Assembly: GCA_963277665.1 (NCBI GenBank)
Contig: OY728142.1
Location: 13,592,001 to 13,656,000 of the forward strand
DNA length: 64,000 bases
Direction of reading: 5' to 3'
From: Viscum album
Taxonomy: Eukaryota; Streptophyta; Magnoliopsida; Santalales; Viscaceae
This document shows, piece by piece, positions 49,414-60,538 of the stretch (its first letter is position 1; every line of letters starts with the position of its first letter). Position numbers and translations under genes: made by a program. The notes beneath the pieces are model-generated. The model had not been told where the DNA came from. It saw only the letters and a program-made list of their open reading frames with translations, and searched no databases.

Positions 49414-49767
49414 TGGATTATTGATAGTGGTTGTTCTTCACACATGAAAGGTGATATAAAAATCTTGGAACATGTTAAAAGTCATGATGGAGGATCAGTT
49501 ACTTTTGGAAATGATAGTTCCTTAAAAATTAAGGGAATCGGAATGGCATAGATTGAAGCAGAGAAACTGAAGTACAAGGAATTATTACTTGTTGATGGGC
49601 TAAAACATAACATACTTAGTGTAATTAAAATTTGTGATGATGGAAAAGAAGTTATCTTCAGAAAGGATTCTTGAATAATCAAAAGTGTGAAAAATCGAAA
49701 AGTGATTATAAAAGGAGAAAGAACCAGTGGGAATCTCTTTCAAATTGGAGAATCAAATAACTCTTGT
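49414..49767 (+). pseudogene. Aspartic protease of element E
   Basis: WIIDSGCSSHM at 49414-49446 is the canonical copia protease motif (W.iDSGcs.HM), with catalytic Asp codon 49423. VTFGNDSSLKIKGIG and LLVDGLKHNILSV follow at normal spacing (family VxFGDGxxxxIxGxG and xVpxLkxNLLSV). Stops at 49549 and 49673 disable it. It would mature the Gag-Pol polyprotein. Confidence 0.87.
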
Positions 49768-50640
49768 TATTAGAGTGCTGAAGTTGAAAAAAAGTTGTGG
49801 CACCGAAGACTTGACCACCTTGGGCAGAAGAACATGAATAAGCTTTCTAATGTTGATGCTATTCAGAATTTTCCCAAACTAAAAAGAAGATATGAAGATG
49901 TTTGTATTACTTTCCAGAAAGGAAAAATGACTAACAAAAGTCATAAAAGATGTGAGATTCAATCTAACAAACCACTTGAGATTATTCCTTCCGATCTATG
50001 TGGGCTGATGAGACATCAATCAACAAAAGGATATTTATACTTTATCACTTTTATTGATGAATTCACTCGGATGACAAACATCATGTTCATAAAGCATAAG
50101 TCAGAGGCTATTGAAATGTTTAAATTCTTCAGAAGAGATGCCGAGAAAGAATTGGGAGCTTCCATAAAGAAGTTGAGAACAAGAAAATGGTACCTAATTC
50201 ATAGTAAATGCTTTTGAAACTTATCTAAGGAAGCATGGTATCAAACATCAGTATAGTTCTCCCTATACTCCACAACAAAATGAAGTAGTAGAAATTAAAA
50301 ATAGAAGCTTAGTAGAAATGGGAAGAAGTATGTTATCAGAATACAAACATTCAAAATTATTTTGGAGAGAAGCTATTAGCACTACTGTACATGTTCAAAA
50401 TAGATTCTTGTTGAGACCAGAAACCAACATGACTCCTTACGAGATGTGGTATAACAAAAAACCTTCTTTTAATTAGTTCAAAGTTTTAGGAAGTCCATGC
50501 TTGCACAAAATCAAAAATCCAAACTTAGGAAAGTTTGAAGAGAAAGCTAACGAAGGAATATTTATGGGTTATTCACCAAATTAAATAAGTTACAAATGCT
50601 GGAACAAACAGGTATAGAAGTTGGTGGACTCATATGATGT
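49768..50640 (+). pseudogene. Integrase of element E, broken
   Basis: The GAG-pre-integrase block LWHRRLDHLGQKNMNKL (HxxxH part) starts at about 49795. The CxxC pair is degraded to CITFQK. The rve core shows SDLCGLM with the first Asp (codon 49993) and YFITFIDEFTRMTNIMFIK. The DNGGE segment that should hold the second Asp is shortened to RTRKW near 50180, so that residue is gone. After a frameshift, PQQNEVVEIKNRS retains the Glu (codon 50291). FWREAI, MTPYEMWYNKKPS and LGSPCLHKI follow. It lacks an intact DDE triad. Confidence 0.87.
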
Positions 50641-51692
50641 AAAGGTAATTGAAAATCCAAGTTTCATCACAACATCTGTTATGAATATTGAGGAAGATAA
50701 ATTAAATAATTCCCAAAATAGTGAAAGTGACTCAGATGATTCACATGGAGAAGAAGGTGATTCTAGGAAAGGAAATGTGAGTTTTCCTGCCTTACAAAAC
50801 ATGTTGAATTTGAAAATATTATTGGGGATCATAAGGCTCTAGTTATGACAAGAAGGAAGTTAAGATTAGAAAATCAGACTTCCCTTATCTCAAAAGTTGA
50901 ATCAGAATCAGTTTTAAATGCTATTAAACATAAAGAATGGGTGGATTATATGAATGAAGAACTGGATCAGATTGAGAAGAATGAAACATGTGAACTTGTT
51001 CCAAGGCCAGCAAATAAAAATGTTATTGGAACCAGGTGGTTTTATAGAATAAATTTAATGATCATGGAGAAGTTACAAGAAACAAAGCAAGGCTTGTGTG
51101 AAAAGGATATTCACAGGTGGAATGTATGGATTTTGATGAAAACTTTTCCCCTATTGCATGATTGGAAACTATTTGAATGTTTCTTGCAGTAGCTGCTCAT
51201 CAGAATTACAAATTTTATCAGATGGATGTAAAGTCAGATTTCTTAAATGGTGAGATCAAGGAAAAATTTTACATTGATCAACATTGTGGGTTTTTAATTT
51301 ATGAGGATGAAAATAAAGTTTTCAAATTGAATAAAGCCTTTTATGGGCTGAAAGAAGCTCCACGATCATGGTATTTGAAGCTTGACAATGCTTTGAGAAA
51401 GATGAAATTTTCTAAAGGAAAAGTTGATAGAAACTTGTATGTTAAAGATGTCGACTACAGAACTTTAATTGTAAATGTTTATGTGGATGATATAATTTTT
51501 TCTAGAGATGAAGAAAAGGTCAGTGAAAAGTTTTCTGAAGAGATGAAGATACGTTTTGAAATTCCAATGTTGGGAGAATTAACATTCTTCTATGGATTAC
51601 AAGTTCAACAACAAAAAAACTACATTTTCTTATCCCAAGAAAAGTATGCCAAGGAATTATTAAAGAAGTTTGGGATGGAAGAATCAAAATAA
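50641..51692 (+). pseudogene. Reverse transcriptase of element E, frameshifted
   Basis: An acidic linker (SDSDDSHGEEGDS, about 50730) leads into the RVT_2 domain: HKEWVDYMNEELDQIEKNETCELVPRP, then VIGTRWFYR. A frameshift near 51050 puts the next block (NKARLV.KGYSQVE) in another frame. The well-kept frame 51177-51692 has MDVKSDFLNGEIKEKFYIDQ, AFYGLKEAPRSWY and the catalytic YVDDIIF (Tyr codon 51480, both Asp present), then LGELTFFYGLQV and LSQEKYAKELLKKFG. This is the best-preserved pol segment in E. Confidence 0.92.
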
Positions 51693-52436
51693 GATTCAAC
51701 CCCTATCTTAGGGAGAAGAAAGTTGAGAAAAGATGATTTAGGGAATAGTGTAAATCAGAATGACTTTCGAAATTTAATAGGAAGTCTTCTTTATCTTACT
51801 ACCACAAGGCCTTATATTTCATATGTTGTGACTCTCTGTTCCCGATATCAATGTAATCCAAAAGAATCAGATATGTTGGTAGTTAAGAGGATTCTGAGAT
51901 ATGTTAAAGGAACAAATTCACATGGGTTATTATACAAGAGAAACAATGAGTTGAAGTTTCATGGTTATACGGATGTTGATTGGGCTGGTGATTGTAATGA
52001 TAGAAAATCAACATCAGGAGGAACATTTTTCTTAGGGGAATAATGTGTGAGTTGGCACATCAAGAAAAAAAGCTCAGTAACATTAAGTATAGCTGAATCC
52101 GAATATTTTGCATCAAATCAGGGTTGTACTCAAATGATGTGGATGGATGTTCAGTTGGAAGATTTGAAAGTGATAGTTTCTAAACCTTTGAAAATACTCT
52201 GTGATAATCAAAGTTCCATTGACCATTCCAAGATTCCTATTCAATATTAAAGATCAAATCATATTGATATAAATTATCAGTTTTTAAAAGTGAAATCTAC
52301 TGCTGGAGAAGTCTTGATGGAATATATTTCAACAAAGTATCAGATTGCTGATATTTTCACAAAAGCAATGTCAAAGGAAAGGTTTATTGAACTGAGGTTG
52401 AAACTCCTTGTTCATCCTCCTCCCAATACTTCCTAA
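51693..52436 (+). pseudogene. RNase H of element E
   Basis: This continues from RT with a stop at about 51690. FRNLIGSLLYLTTTRPYISYVV and the AKRILRYVKGT-like block end the connection. RNase H motifs are GYTDVDWAGD (first Asp), SIAESEYFA (Glu) and LCDNQSSI (Asp), so the catalytic acids are all present. Stops at 52041 and 52248 interrupt it. The end, FTKAMSKERFIELRLKL, is the typical copia pol C-terminus, with the natural stop at 52434-52436. Confidence 0.9.
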
Positions 52437-52814
52437 AACTCATACAGAAGTAACCCACCACCGTTCTTTGGATTATGTTGGCAAAGGGGGAGAGTAAGAA
52501 TTATTTTATGAATCTAAATTTGTGGTTATCATATAATGGGGTAGAGAGAAAAAAAATTAGAGAGGAAAAGAAAATTAAGAAAGAGAAAGATAAAATATGA
52601 GGGGGATTTTGTGTAAATTGAAGTTTATCTTTACATGGTCGAAAAATTTTCTTGTCACTGAGGGATGGAAATCGATTAAAAACATTACTTTATCTAATAT
52701 TGTGGTGTCAGGACACTCTGTTTGAGATAGGCTATGTTTTGGTAAAATTCAAGAACTTGAGATGTAAAATTTTTGAGTGGTGAAAACTTGTTAACAATGG
52801 TTTCCAATAAATCC
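52437..52814 (+). other. 3' untranslated region of element E
   Basis: This non-coding stretch lies between the pol stop and the polypurine tract. It has a purine-rich AGAGAGAAAAAAAATTAGAG run near 52545. No extra open frame (for example env-like) is visible. Confidence 0.6.
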
Positions 52815-52822
52815 AAAGGGGG
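52815..52822 (+). other. Polypurine tract of element E
   Basis: AAAGGGGG, four bases before the 3' LTR start TGAAGAAAC, the usual plus-strand primer of copia elements. Confidence 0.8.
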
Positions 52823-53140
52823 ATATTGAAGAAACTTTGTGGTGTTCTGTTTAACAATGTTTTGAATTTTTTGACAACTAATCTTTTTGTTGAAGAATGT
52901 TTTTGAGTTACAGAATGTTGAAGTTGCGGGTTGCTGAAGATTTTCTTAAAAAAGATTATGTTAAAGAATAATAAGTCATAAGTTAAGAAAGTGTCTCAAA
53001 CTTTCTAAACATAATCAGATGATGCTTTTTTGATCTTAAAGTTCTCACAAATCATGAAAAGAGTCATGATAAAAGATGATGAAGAAATGGTGAAGGGGAT
53101 TGATGTTTTTCACTAAGAAAAATTCTGAGAAATTTCTGAA

Positions 53141-53950
53141 CTAGTTTTCCTAAAACTGTTTTCATGAACCTGTTTTCCTGAACCTGTTTTCCTGAACCTA
53201 TTTATTAAACCTGTTTCCTAAACCAAATTCCTAAATCAATTTCCTAAACCTAAAATTTGGAGTCTACTTCCTGAGCCAGAAATTCTGAGTCTACTTCCTG
53301 AGCCATAAATTCAGAGTCTACTTCCTGAGCCAAAAAATCTGAGTCTACTTCCTAAACCAAAAATTTGGAGCCTACTTCCTGAGCCAGGAATTTAGAGTCT
53401 ACTTATTGAGCGAAAAATTAAGAGTCTACTTCTTGATCCAGAAATTCAGAGTCTACTTTTTGAACCTAAAATTCAGAGTCTACTTCCTGATCCAGAAATT
53501 CAAAGTCTACTTCCTGAGCCAGGAATTCAGAGTCTATTTCTTAAGCAAAAAATTTAGAGTATATTTTCTGAAGATAAAATTTGGAGTCTATTTCCTGAGC
53601 CTTAAATTTGGAGTCTACTTCCTGATCCAGAAATTCAGAGTCTACTTCATGAGCCGGAAATTCAGAGTCTACTTCCTCACCCAGAAATTCGAAGTATACT
53701 TCCTGAGCCAGGAATTCAGAGTCTACTTCCTGAGCTAGAAATTCAGAGTCTACTTTCTGAACGTGAAATTTGGATTCTACTTCCTGAGCCTAACATTTGG
53801 AGTTTCCTGAACTAGTTTTCCTGAACCAGATTTCCTAAACGAGTTTTCGTAAACCAGTTTTCCTGAACTAGGTTTCCTGAACCTGTTTTCCTGAACCAGT
53901 TTTCCTGAACCTATTTTCCTGAACCTGTTTCATGAACCTGTTACTTAAAC
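53141..53950. repeat. A-B-A minisatellite block in 3' LTR of E
   Basis: It has the same architecture as 45609-46425: a short 14-bp-type array (about 53141-53251), about 20 units of the 27-bp repeat (about 53252-53795) and a second 14-bp-type array (about 53803-53950). The 110-aa frame across it (53406-53738) is a nine-residue repeat caused by the 27-bp period. Confidence 0.9.
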
Positions 53951-54167
53951 CTAAAATCAGAACCAAGATCCAGCCTTATCATTCTAATAAAGATATGAAG
54001 AGTTCAAGAAAACCCGAATTTCAACATTTCATAAATGTCAGAGAAATTTAAGGAGATTTGATGAAGTCAAATATTGAAGATTAAATGTGAGAGATTTGCA
54101 GATTTTTTTGAGATTTGAGGAAGTGGGAAATATTTTCAAGATTCCTGCTTTTGTTTTCTAAGTTGTC

Positions 54168-54176
54168 TATAAATAT
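54168..54176 (+). promoter_or_regulatory. TATA box in 3' LTR of E
   Basis: TATAAATAT following TTGTC and preceding GTGCTCAGATC, the conserved context of the 5' LTR copy. It could initiate outward transcription into C's LTR. Confidence 0.6.
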
Positions 54177-54803
54177 GTGCTCAGATCATTATATCATTTG
54201 AAACCTTTTTTACATATACAGAAAATATAGAGCACTGGAGAATTCTAAGTGAAAAGTTCCTCCCATCTTGAATAAGTTTCCTTGAGTATTTGATAAGAAG
54301 ACAATCTGAATCATCTTATCTTACTGAGAATATCGGTTTCATAAAATTTGATTCAAGAGATGTAATTGAAGATTTAGAGTGATCATTTGTGGAGCAGCTT
54401 AACCAAGTTCTTATTCTTGTGTTTGGTTCGTTTTTTCTTTAAGGAAACATTGTAAACTGACAAGAGTCAGAATAATCTTTTCTATCGGGAGATAGAAGGT
54501 TTCCAACGAGAGTTTTCACAAGTTTTATTCACTTCTTCATTATAGTGGATTTCCATAGACCCACGGGAGTTCCTATAGCAAGGACATCAGTTCTCTAATT
54601 GAGGTCGAACCTTGTAAATCTTGTGTGCCTTTCTTTATTTACCTTTCTTGCATGCTTGAGTTTCTTGCTAAAGGTTGATAAGGAAATTAATCTTAACAAG
54701 TTGCAAGGGTTAAGTTTCTTAATGTTTTGAAACTTATAAAAAGTTAAACAACTGTTTTAACCCCCTCCCCCTTCTCAGTTTTTATTCAATCCTTGGAACT
54801 TCA

Positions 54804-54808
54804 AAGTG
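54804..54808. other. Target-site duplication of element E (right copy)
   Basis: AAGTG against ATGTG at 45291-45295, one mismatch. Beyond it the sequence rejoins the match to C's other LTR at about 62135. Confidence 0.55.
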
Positions 54809-56467
54809 TTCATAGAAGAGTAGAAGGGTTATCTTTTTATAAGTGAGGGGTGGGTCACTTTAGGAAATACATGAAGTATTATAATATAATATTTTTATAA
54901 CTCGTGTAAAATGGTTGAAAAATGATATTTATTCAAATATAATAAGTATATGTTCATTATAAAATCCTAAAATAATATTTTTATATGTTTAGAAAACATT
55001 TTAAACCCTATCTTTTTTATTAACTGCACAACTAATTGTCTTTAACTTTAACAACAACAACAAATTTTTAAATATTAAAGGGTTATAAATTTACATATAT
55101 GTTATAAATTGGATCTTAAATGTCCAATAGATGAAATTTATTTCAATTTATCATCATAATTTATGACGTTCATGTTTTTTAGGATTTGAAAAATAAATTA
55201 ATAAATTATATTTAACATAAAATATTATTAATGACATTTTAAAAACAGTTAAAATAATTTTTCTTCAAAAAATATATAAATAAATGTATTTATATTATAT
55301 TCTATTTATCCATACATAATATGTAATTATTAACTATAAAATTCCTTTTATAGAATAATTAATCCAAAAAATATTAATTTTATGTTTTTAAAATCATTTA
55401 TTTTAATTTTCTATTGCTTGAACAAACATTATGTTAGTGTTGCATAAGTAATTAATCTAATTATTTCATCACTAAAAATTAAAAATTAATACCATCATAA
55501 AAATATATCTATTATGATCAAAATAAACTTTAATATTTCATAAATACTTATTTTTATCCCTATTTAAACATATAATTATAATTTAAATACAAGAGAGTGA
55601 TATTTTTCATTTTTCTTTACTTAAAATAATATATAAGTAGTTTTCAAGGAAAAATAGCTAAATATTTCCCTGAATTAAAATATTGGATGAATATGGTTGA
55701 AATCTACTCATATAATATATTTAAATAAAGTTTATGGTTATTTTTTTCGTTATCATACTATTTCTAAGCTTAATTACCTAATTTACCCTTACCAAGGTGA
55801 CACATATCTACTACAATTACAATTAAAAATAAAACAAAAATATAAGGAAATTATTTAGAAAAGTTGTTACTCATGATTCTAAATATGGGTTCCATTTTAA
55901 AAAATTCAATTAACATTTTTCGTAGAATTTAATTTAAATGTAATTCTATAAAACATGACAGAACACATTTTTTCAAAAAAAAATATTTTTAAGTTTTAAA
56001 ATTCCCTTATACCAAATTCCATAATAATATTGATTCCAATAAAATTTATTGAATTATTTTTAATCAAATTAAACTAATTAAATTTTAAAAAAAATCCAAA
56101 ATGTGGTGTTAGTTTTTAAATACTTGAAAGAAGAAACATATTTTATTAAAAATCAAATTCTTTAACTACTCATTGAAAACACAAACTTCTTATAAATGTT
56201 TCAAAAATTAATCCTAAGATAATTTTGAAACATTTATTCTAATATGATGATCATTTAAAAAAAATTAAAATTATTAATTTTTAACTAAATCTCTTAAATA
56301 AAACAATTTAATGCATGCAAATTCTATTTGGTTAGAAATAACTCATTTTCATTTTAATTGAAAAATTGCCTTATCTTATTATAAATAATAAAAATATATA
56401 AAATCTAATTAATTAAAATTAAAATGATATTAAAAGTATTTTTCTTTACATTAAATGTGTTTTTAAA
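54809..56467 (-). repeat. 3' LTR of element C, upper part
   Basis: This matches about 62140-63790: GAAATACATGAAGTATTATA (54860) with 62187, TTAAAGGGTTATAAATTTA (55075) with 62403, and AATTTTGAAACATTTATTC-like and GAAAAATTGCC (56359) blocks with 63540-63690. On the minus strand the LTR would begin at 56467 (TTTAAAAACAC). It contains no gene. Confidence 0.65.
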
Positions 56468-56482
56468 TTCTCCACCTTTTTG
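56468..56482 (-). other. Possible polypurine tract of element C
   Basis: The reverse complement is CAAAAAGGTGGAGAA, purine-rich and directly before the minus-strand LTR start. It is absent at the equivalent point beyond 63790, as expected if this is the internal side of the 3' LTR. Confidence 0.5.
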
Positions 56483-57650
56483 TAAATTGTGTCCTCATAA
56501 TTTTATCTCGTTCCTAATAGGATGGGTTTTAAAAAATATGAAAATCAATTCCAATGAGTGGAAGATAAAACAAACGAACATGAAAGGAAGTTAAAATTAA
56601 AATTTAAAATACCTATTTTGAAAACCCACATCTTATAAATGGATAATAAAATTTCTTTTTGAAAAGAGGTATACAGAAATATGATGGTCATCTGAAATAA
56701 AACATAAATAGGTATCCAAAAATAAGAACATTAGTGGGAAGTGAAAATATAGACATGGAGGAGAAATGTAATTTCCAAATACTAACGGAAAGTGATAGAA
56801 TTTTTTTCCTCAAATTAATGTTAATGATAATGAAAAATTAAATGCACACAAATCAATAAAATAATTAGGTTTTAAAAATACAGTTGATTCATCATAAATG
56901 ATGGTAATTTGTTAACTTTTCTATTTCATTATATATTCCCTAGTGTTGAGGAGATACTTTACCATGTATAGTAACAAAATTAGGAATTATAGTTACTTTA
57001 AAAGTATAATTCTATGCATTAAAAAAATTCAACCATCATTTTATCTTGTTATCCAAATGATGAGTATTTAAGATGAAATTTTTATGCCTAAATCACTAAA
57101 ATAAACATCTAAAGGAACAAATAATCCATAAAATGATAAAAATTTATTCCTATTTTATTTAGGTAATAAAAAAATCTAAAACGGTTAGTAAAAGGTATGA
57201 TAATATGAAAAATGTATAAACCTTAATATGAATAAATAATACATTAATCTATAAAATTCAACAATAACACCAAAAGTTCAGCTTAGGTAAATAAATAGCT
57301 CTACATCCAAAATTATCTCAATAACCATAACATTAAATAATGATTAAAACTAAACTGTTATATCATACCCTTCATATTATGTACCCAAAAATATAATATA
57401 ATTCTTACTAAATAATTCTTTATGTTACACCACAAGATACACCTATGGGTTAATTGTACTTTAAATAAGTAAAATATCTCAATAAAATATCATTAATCAC
57501 ATTAGAATCCAATAACATAAAAAATAAAAAGGGTTTTCGAAGACATGAAATTATTATCGATACTAAATTTATAAACCCATGATGGTGTCCACAATTTTTA
57601 AGTAGAAATCACCTAAAAACATCTTAATCTATGAAGTTATCTAAACCTTT
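56483..57650 (-). other. Interior of element C, non-coding
   Basis: About 1.17 kb lies between the possible polypurine tract and the primer-binding site of C. It is AT-rich, stop-dense on both strands and without gag or pol motifs. If C was ever mobile it relied on another element's proteins. Confidence 0.5.
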
Positions 57651-57663
57651 CCTCTAATACCAT
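57651..57663 (-). other. Primer-binding site of element C
   Basis: The reverse complement ATGGTATTAGAGG matches the initiator-Met primer site TGGTATCAGAGC with two or three changes. It sits two bases inside the boundary of the 57666-63790 repeat. This fixes C's orientation as minus. Confidence 0.6.
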
Positions 57664-59273
57664 CTATAATAACCCTGAACCCACACTCCCACATCTAGTG
57701 ATTAAATTATAATATTTTCATTTATAACCCTCGTATCGATAATCATGACCCAATTTTAACCATGAAAAACATACAACATCAAACATAAATATTGGATCAC
57801 TTATATAACCAAGGACCTTTTGGGTTTAGAGTTTTATAGAATTGGGACTAACTCTTTCATAACAAGTCATATATATTCATGTGAGAATTTTCCCCATATC
57901 CCTAGTTATTATTATTCGATTTTAGGTTTTCAACATCTCCCATAAAATAATACACACATAATCCATTCTATAATTAAATCATTTAAATTTATTCTTTATA
58001 ACCTAATTAAATGGGAAAAATAATAAGGGTGACATCAAACAATTAGTAAGGGTAAACATAAGAATTAAAAGATAAATGTAATCCATGATAATGAGATTAG
58101 CATAAGTTTATGATTAAATAATAAAAGTACATTAACATAACGCAATATAATTCATACACATAAAATATGTATCATAACTCTTGAAACATGGCATAAAGCT
58201 TTGACATAATAAAATATTTATATAAGTCAACAATCATGAGCCATGTAAAAAAAATCCTTAAGAAAATGACCCATTACTATATGACTGAAGTATAAAGAAA
58301 ACAATTACGGTAACTTGAAAATAATTTTCATATCACTCTAAAAAATGGAATAACCTACCCTATAAGTTCTAAAATTATCTTAGGATAAACATATAACATG
58401 TTAACTTAATCTTATTACCCAATGCATTGGAGAGCTATATCAGGTATTTATTCATTATCATGAGCTATATCGAGATCATCCATCATCATAAAAAAATTCA
58501 AATAATATAACATAATCAAAAGAAATTAAATATTTCATTTTTCAATATAATAATAACAAATTTTCTTTTATATCTCGATTCACCCATGGAAATGAAATCG
58601 CTTCCGTGACATTATCCTTGAAATAATCATAATACACACTCAGAAAGAATTATTATGGTATGATTACAACATATTCCCATGGGTGAATATTTAAAATCTT
58701 GGGTACTTATCATTGATGAATAGAAATACAATGATAATATAAATGAAAAAATTGTTGAGGAAAAGAACATTTCATCATTTTAAATAACATTAAAAGAATA
58801 AATAATTATAGTATATTAGGAAAATAATTTTATTTGAAAATAAAAATACAATCATATAAAGTAATCTTAAACTAAAATAACGGTCTTAATATAAAAGATA
58901 TTTGTTAATGATATAATTTTCCAAATAAATTTTTTTTTCACACCATTGGTAAAAATTACCCTATTCATAAAATGATAAGAATATTCCGTTTAAACCTTCT
59001 TGTAAACATTCAAAAATGGGTAAAAATTACTTTAATTCTTCATTTAATAATAGTTAAAAACATTCAATTTTTTTGGAACATATATATTCTAATGTAATAT
59101 AAGATAAAATACTGATATTACTTATAAAAAACATTCTTGATGATTCATTAATAAATAAGTGATGAAATTTAAAATAAATATGAAAACCAAATTTATAAAC
59201 CAAAGGAAAATAAAATAGTTGTGGTTTATGGAAATAAATTCATATGATTTCTATTGAAACCAAGATTATCCAA

Positions 59274-60538
59274 TGTCTTATATTAGTGGAATTTTGTGTT
59301 TTTTGTCAATCCTCGGAGGAGTTGATGATATTGTAGTTCTCTAGTGTCTTCTTATTATTTATTATCCAAAACATTGATGATATAGAAAAATATTTTTGGA
59401 AAAAGAATTATTTTTTGAAAATACTATTTTTGCAATTAGGATAATGAGTTTTTAAATTTTGTGTGAAAGTTATAATTTAAGGCTGCCTCATAAAAATATG
59501 GATAATGCATTTTTTAATGATTTTTTTTATGTTTTGAAAATTTTAAAATTTCAGAACCAATGAATTACATATAGTGTTTCGCAATGATGGTGAGTTGTGT
59601 GAAAAAATGACTTCAAATCACTAAAATTAAAAAAACCTAGATACTTGTGTAAAATTTCAGTGGAAATCAAGTCAGTAGTGCGATTGGATATCCATGTCTA
59701 TAAATAGTTGGTTACCCCGATCATAAAGATGAGTAATAACAATAATTATATTGAGGCTCTGATTCAAAAAAAATTGTGTGAAGTGTAGTTTCCTAAATTA
59801 TTCATGTTTTTATTGGTTTCATAAAAAAATAACTTGATTTTACTAAGACTAAATGAGATATATGAAGAATTACATGAAAAATGTAGTTGAATGATAAAGA
59901 GAAAGTTACATGAAGCTGATAAAATACACATATGTGAAATCAAAAATATTTATGAAGATATAAGTCTATGAATGATTTAAGTTTCTTTAAAATTAGTATT
60001 TTTGAGGAAATGAATCTTTCACGGAAAATACTTGGGAAATTGATTTTAAAGGATTCATAGAATCATATTTAGTCCATAGTGATAAAAATCACTATCATAG
60101 TTTAAAAATATATATAAGTAAAATTAATGTCAATAAACCAATAAAGACTATACCCAAATAAGTGAGTAAGTGAGAGTTGATGGAAGTGATTTGAGGGAGT
60201 CATTTGTTATCCCTGAAATTCTTATAAATGGAGTGAGCCTAGAACAGAGTAACTATAAAAAGACACTTGTAATTCACAAAATATAGTGAATCTTAGTAGA
60301 TTCTACCATGAATGAATAATTTTACACATATTCTCTATAGACTATCCATAGTGACGAACCATGTAAAACATGTGTGTTGTGTCTCCCTTTTTCTGAACAT
60401 TTGTATTGGGTGATTGAACAATTCCGTTTGATAGATAAAACATATTCCTAGAAACATAGGGATAAGATCCATTTTTTTCAAAGAAAATTTGACACCATTA
60501 TTTACCCCTATCCTCTTAGGGTGTTTCTTGATTTAATA
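59274..60538 (+). mobile_element. Solo LTR G, probably Ty1/copia-like
   Basis: This 1.26-kb block is present in C's 5' LTR but absent from the matching place in the 3' LTR (near 43600). It begins TGTCTTATATTAG and has a TATA box (TATAAAT, 60223-60229). Its U5-like end carries TTCTACCATGAATG, GAACCATGTAAAACATGTGTG and a CCCCTATCCTCTTAGGGTG segment, all resembling plant copia LTR ends, which usually have a GAACCACGTAAA...TTGTGTG block. No interior or partner LTR is in the window. The right boundary is approximate and no target duplication was identified. It could also be a truncated element rather than a recombination product. Confidence 0.55.
60223..60229 (+). promoter_or_regulatory. TATA box of solo LTR G
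   Basis: TATAAAT about 40 bases upstream of AGACACTTGTAATTC, the expected layout around an LTR transcription start. Confidence 0.4.

Larger units (their letters stand above)
45296..54803 (+). mobile_element. Full-length Ty1/copia retrotransposon E, coding region broken
   Basis: This is a 9.5-kb element with LTRs of 1978 and 1977 bp and an initiator-Met primer-binding site. Its gag has zinc knuckles, followed by protease, integrase, reverse transcriptase and RNase H. The integrase-before-RT order defines Ty1/copia. A polypurine tract precedes the 3' LTR. A near-perfect 5-bp duplication flanks it and it splits C's 3' LTR. Both LTRs contain the same complex minisatellite block. Stops and frameshifts occur in every domain. 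The sublineage (SIRE- or Tork-like) was not resolved. Confidence 0.9.
52827..54803 (+). repeat. 3' LTR of element E
   Basis: This 1977-bp copy of 45296-47273 begins TGAAGAAAC and ends GGAACTTCA. It includes the minisatellite block 53141-53950, a TATA box (TATAAATAT, 54168-54176) and a C-rich tract near 54763. It differs from the 5' LTR by many substitutions, so the insertion is not recent. Confidence 0.9.

Noticed and set aside
53406..53738. 110-aa open frame with a nine-residue repeat (FRVYFLSQK-like)
   Set aside because: It is the 27-bp minisatellite in the copia 3' LTR read in one frame; the period is a multiple of three, so a frame stays open by chance.
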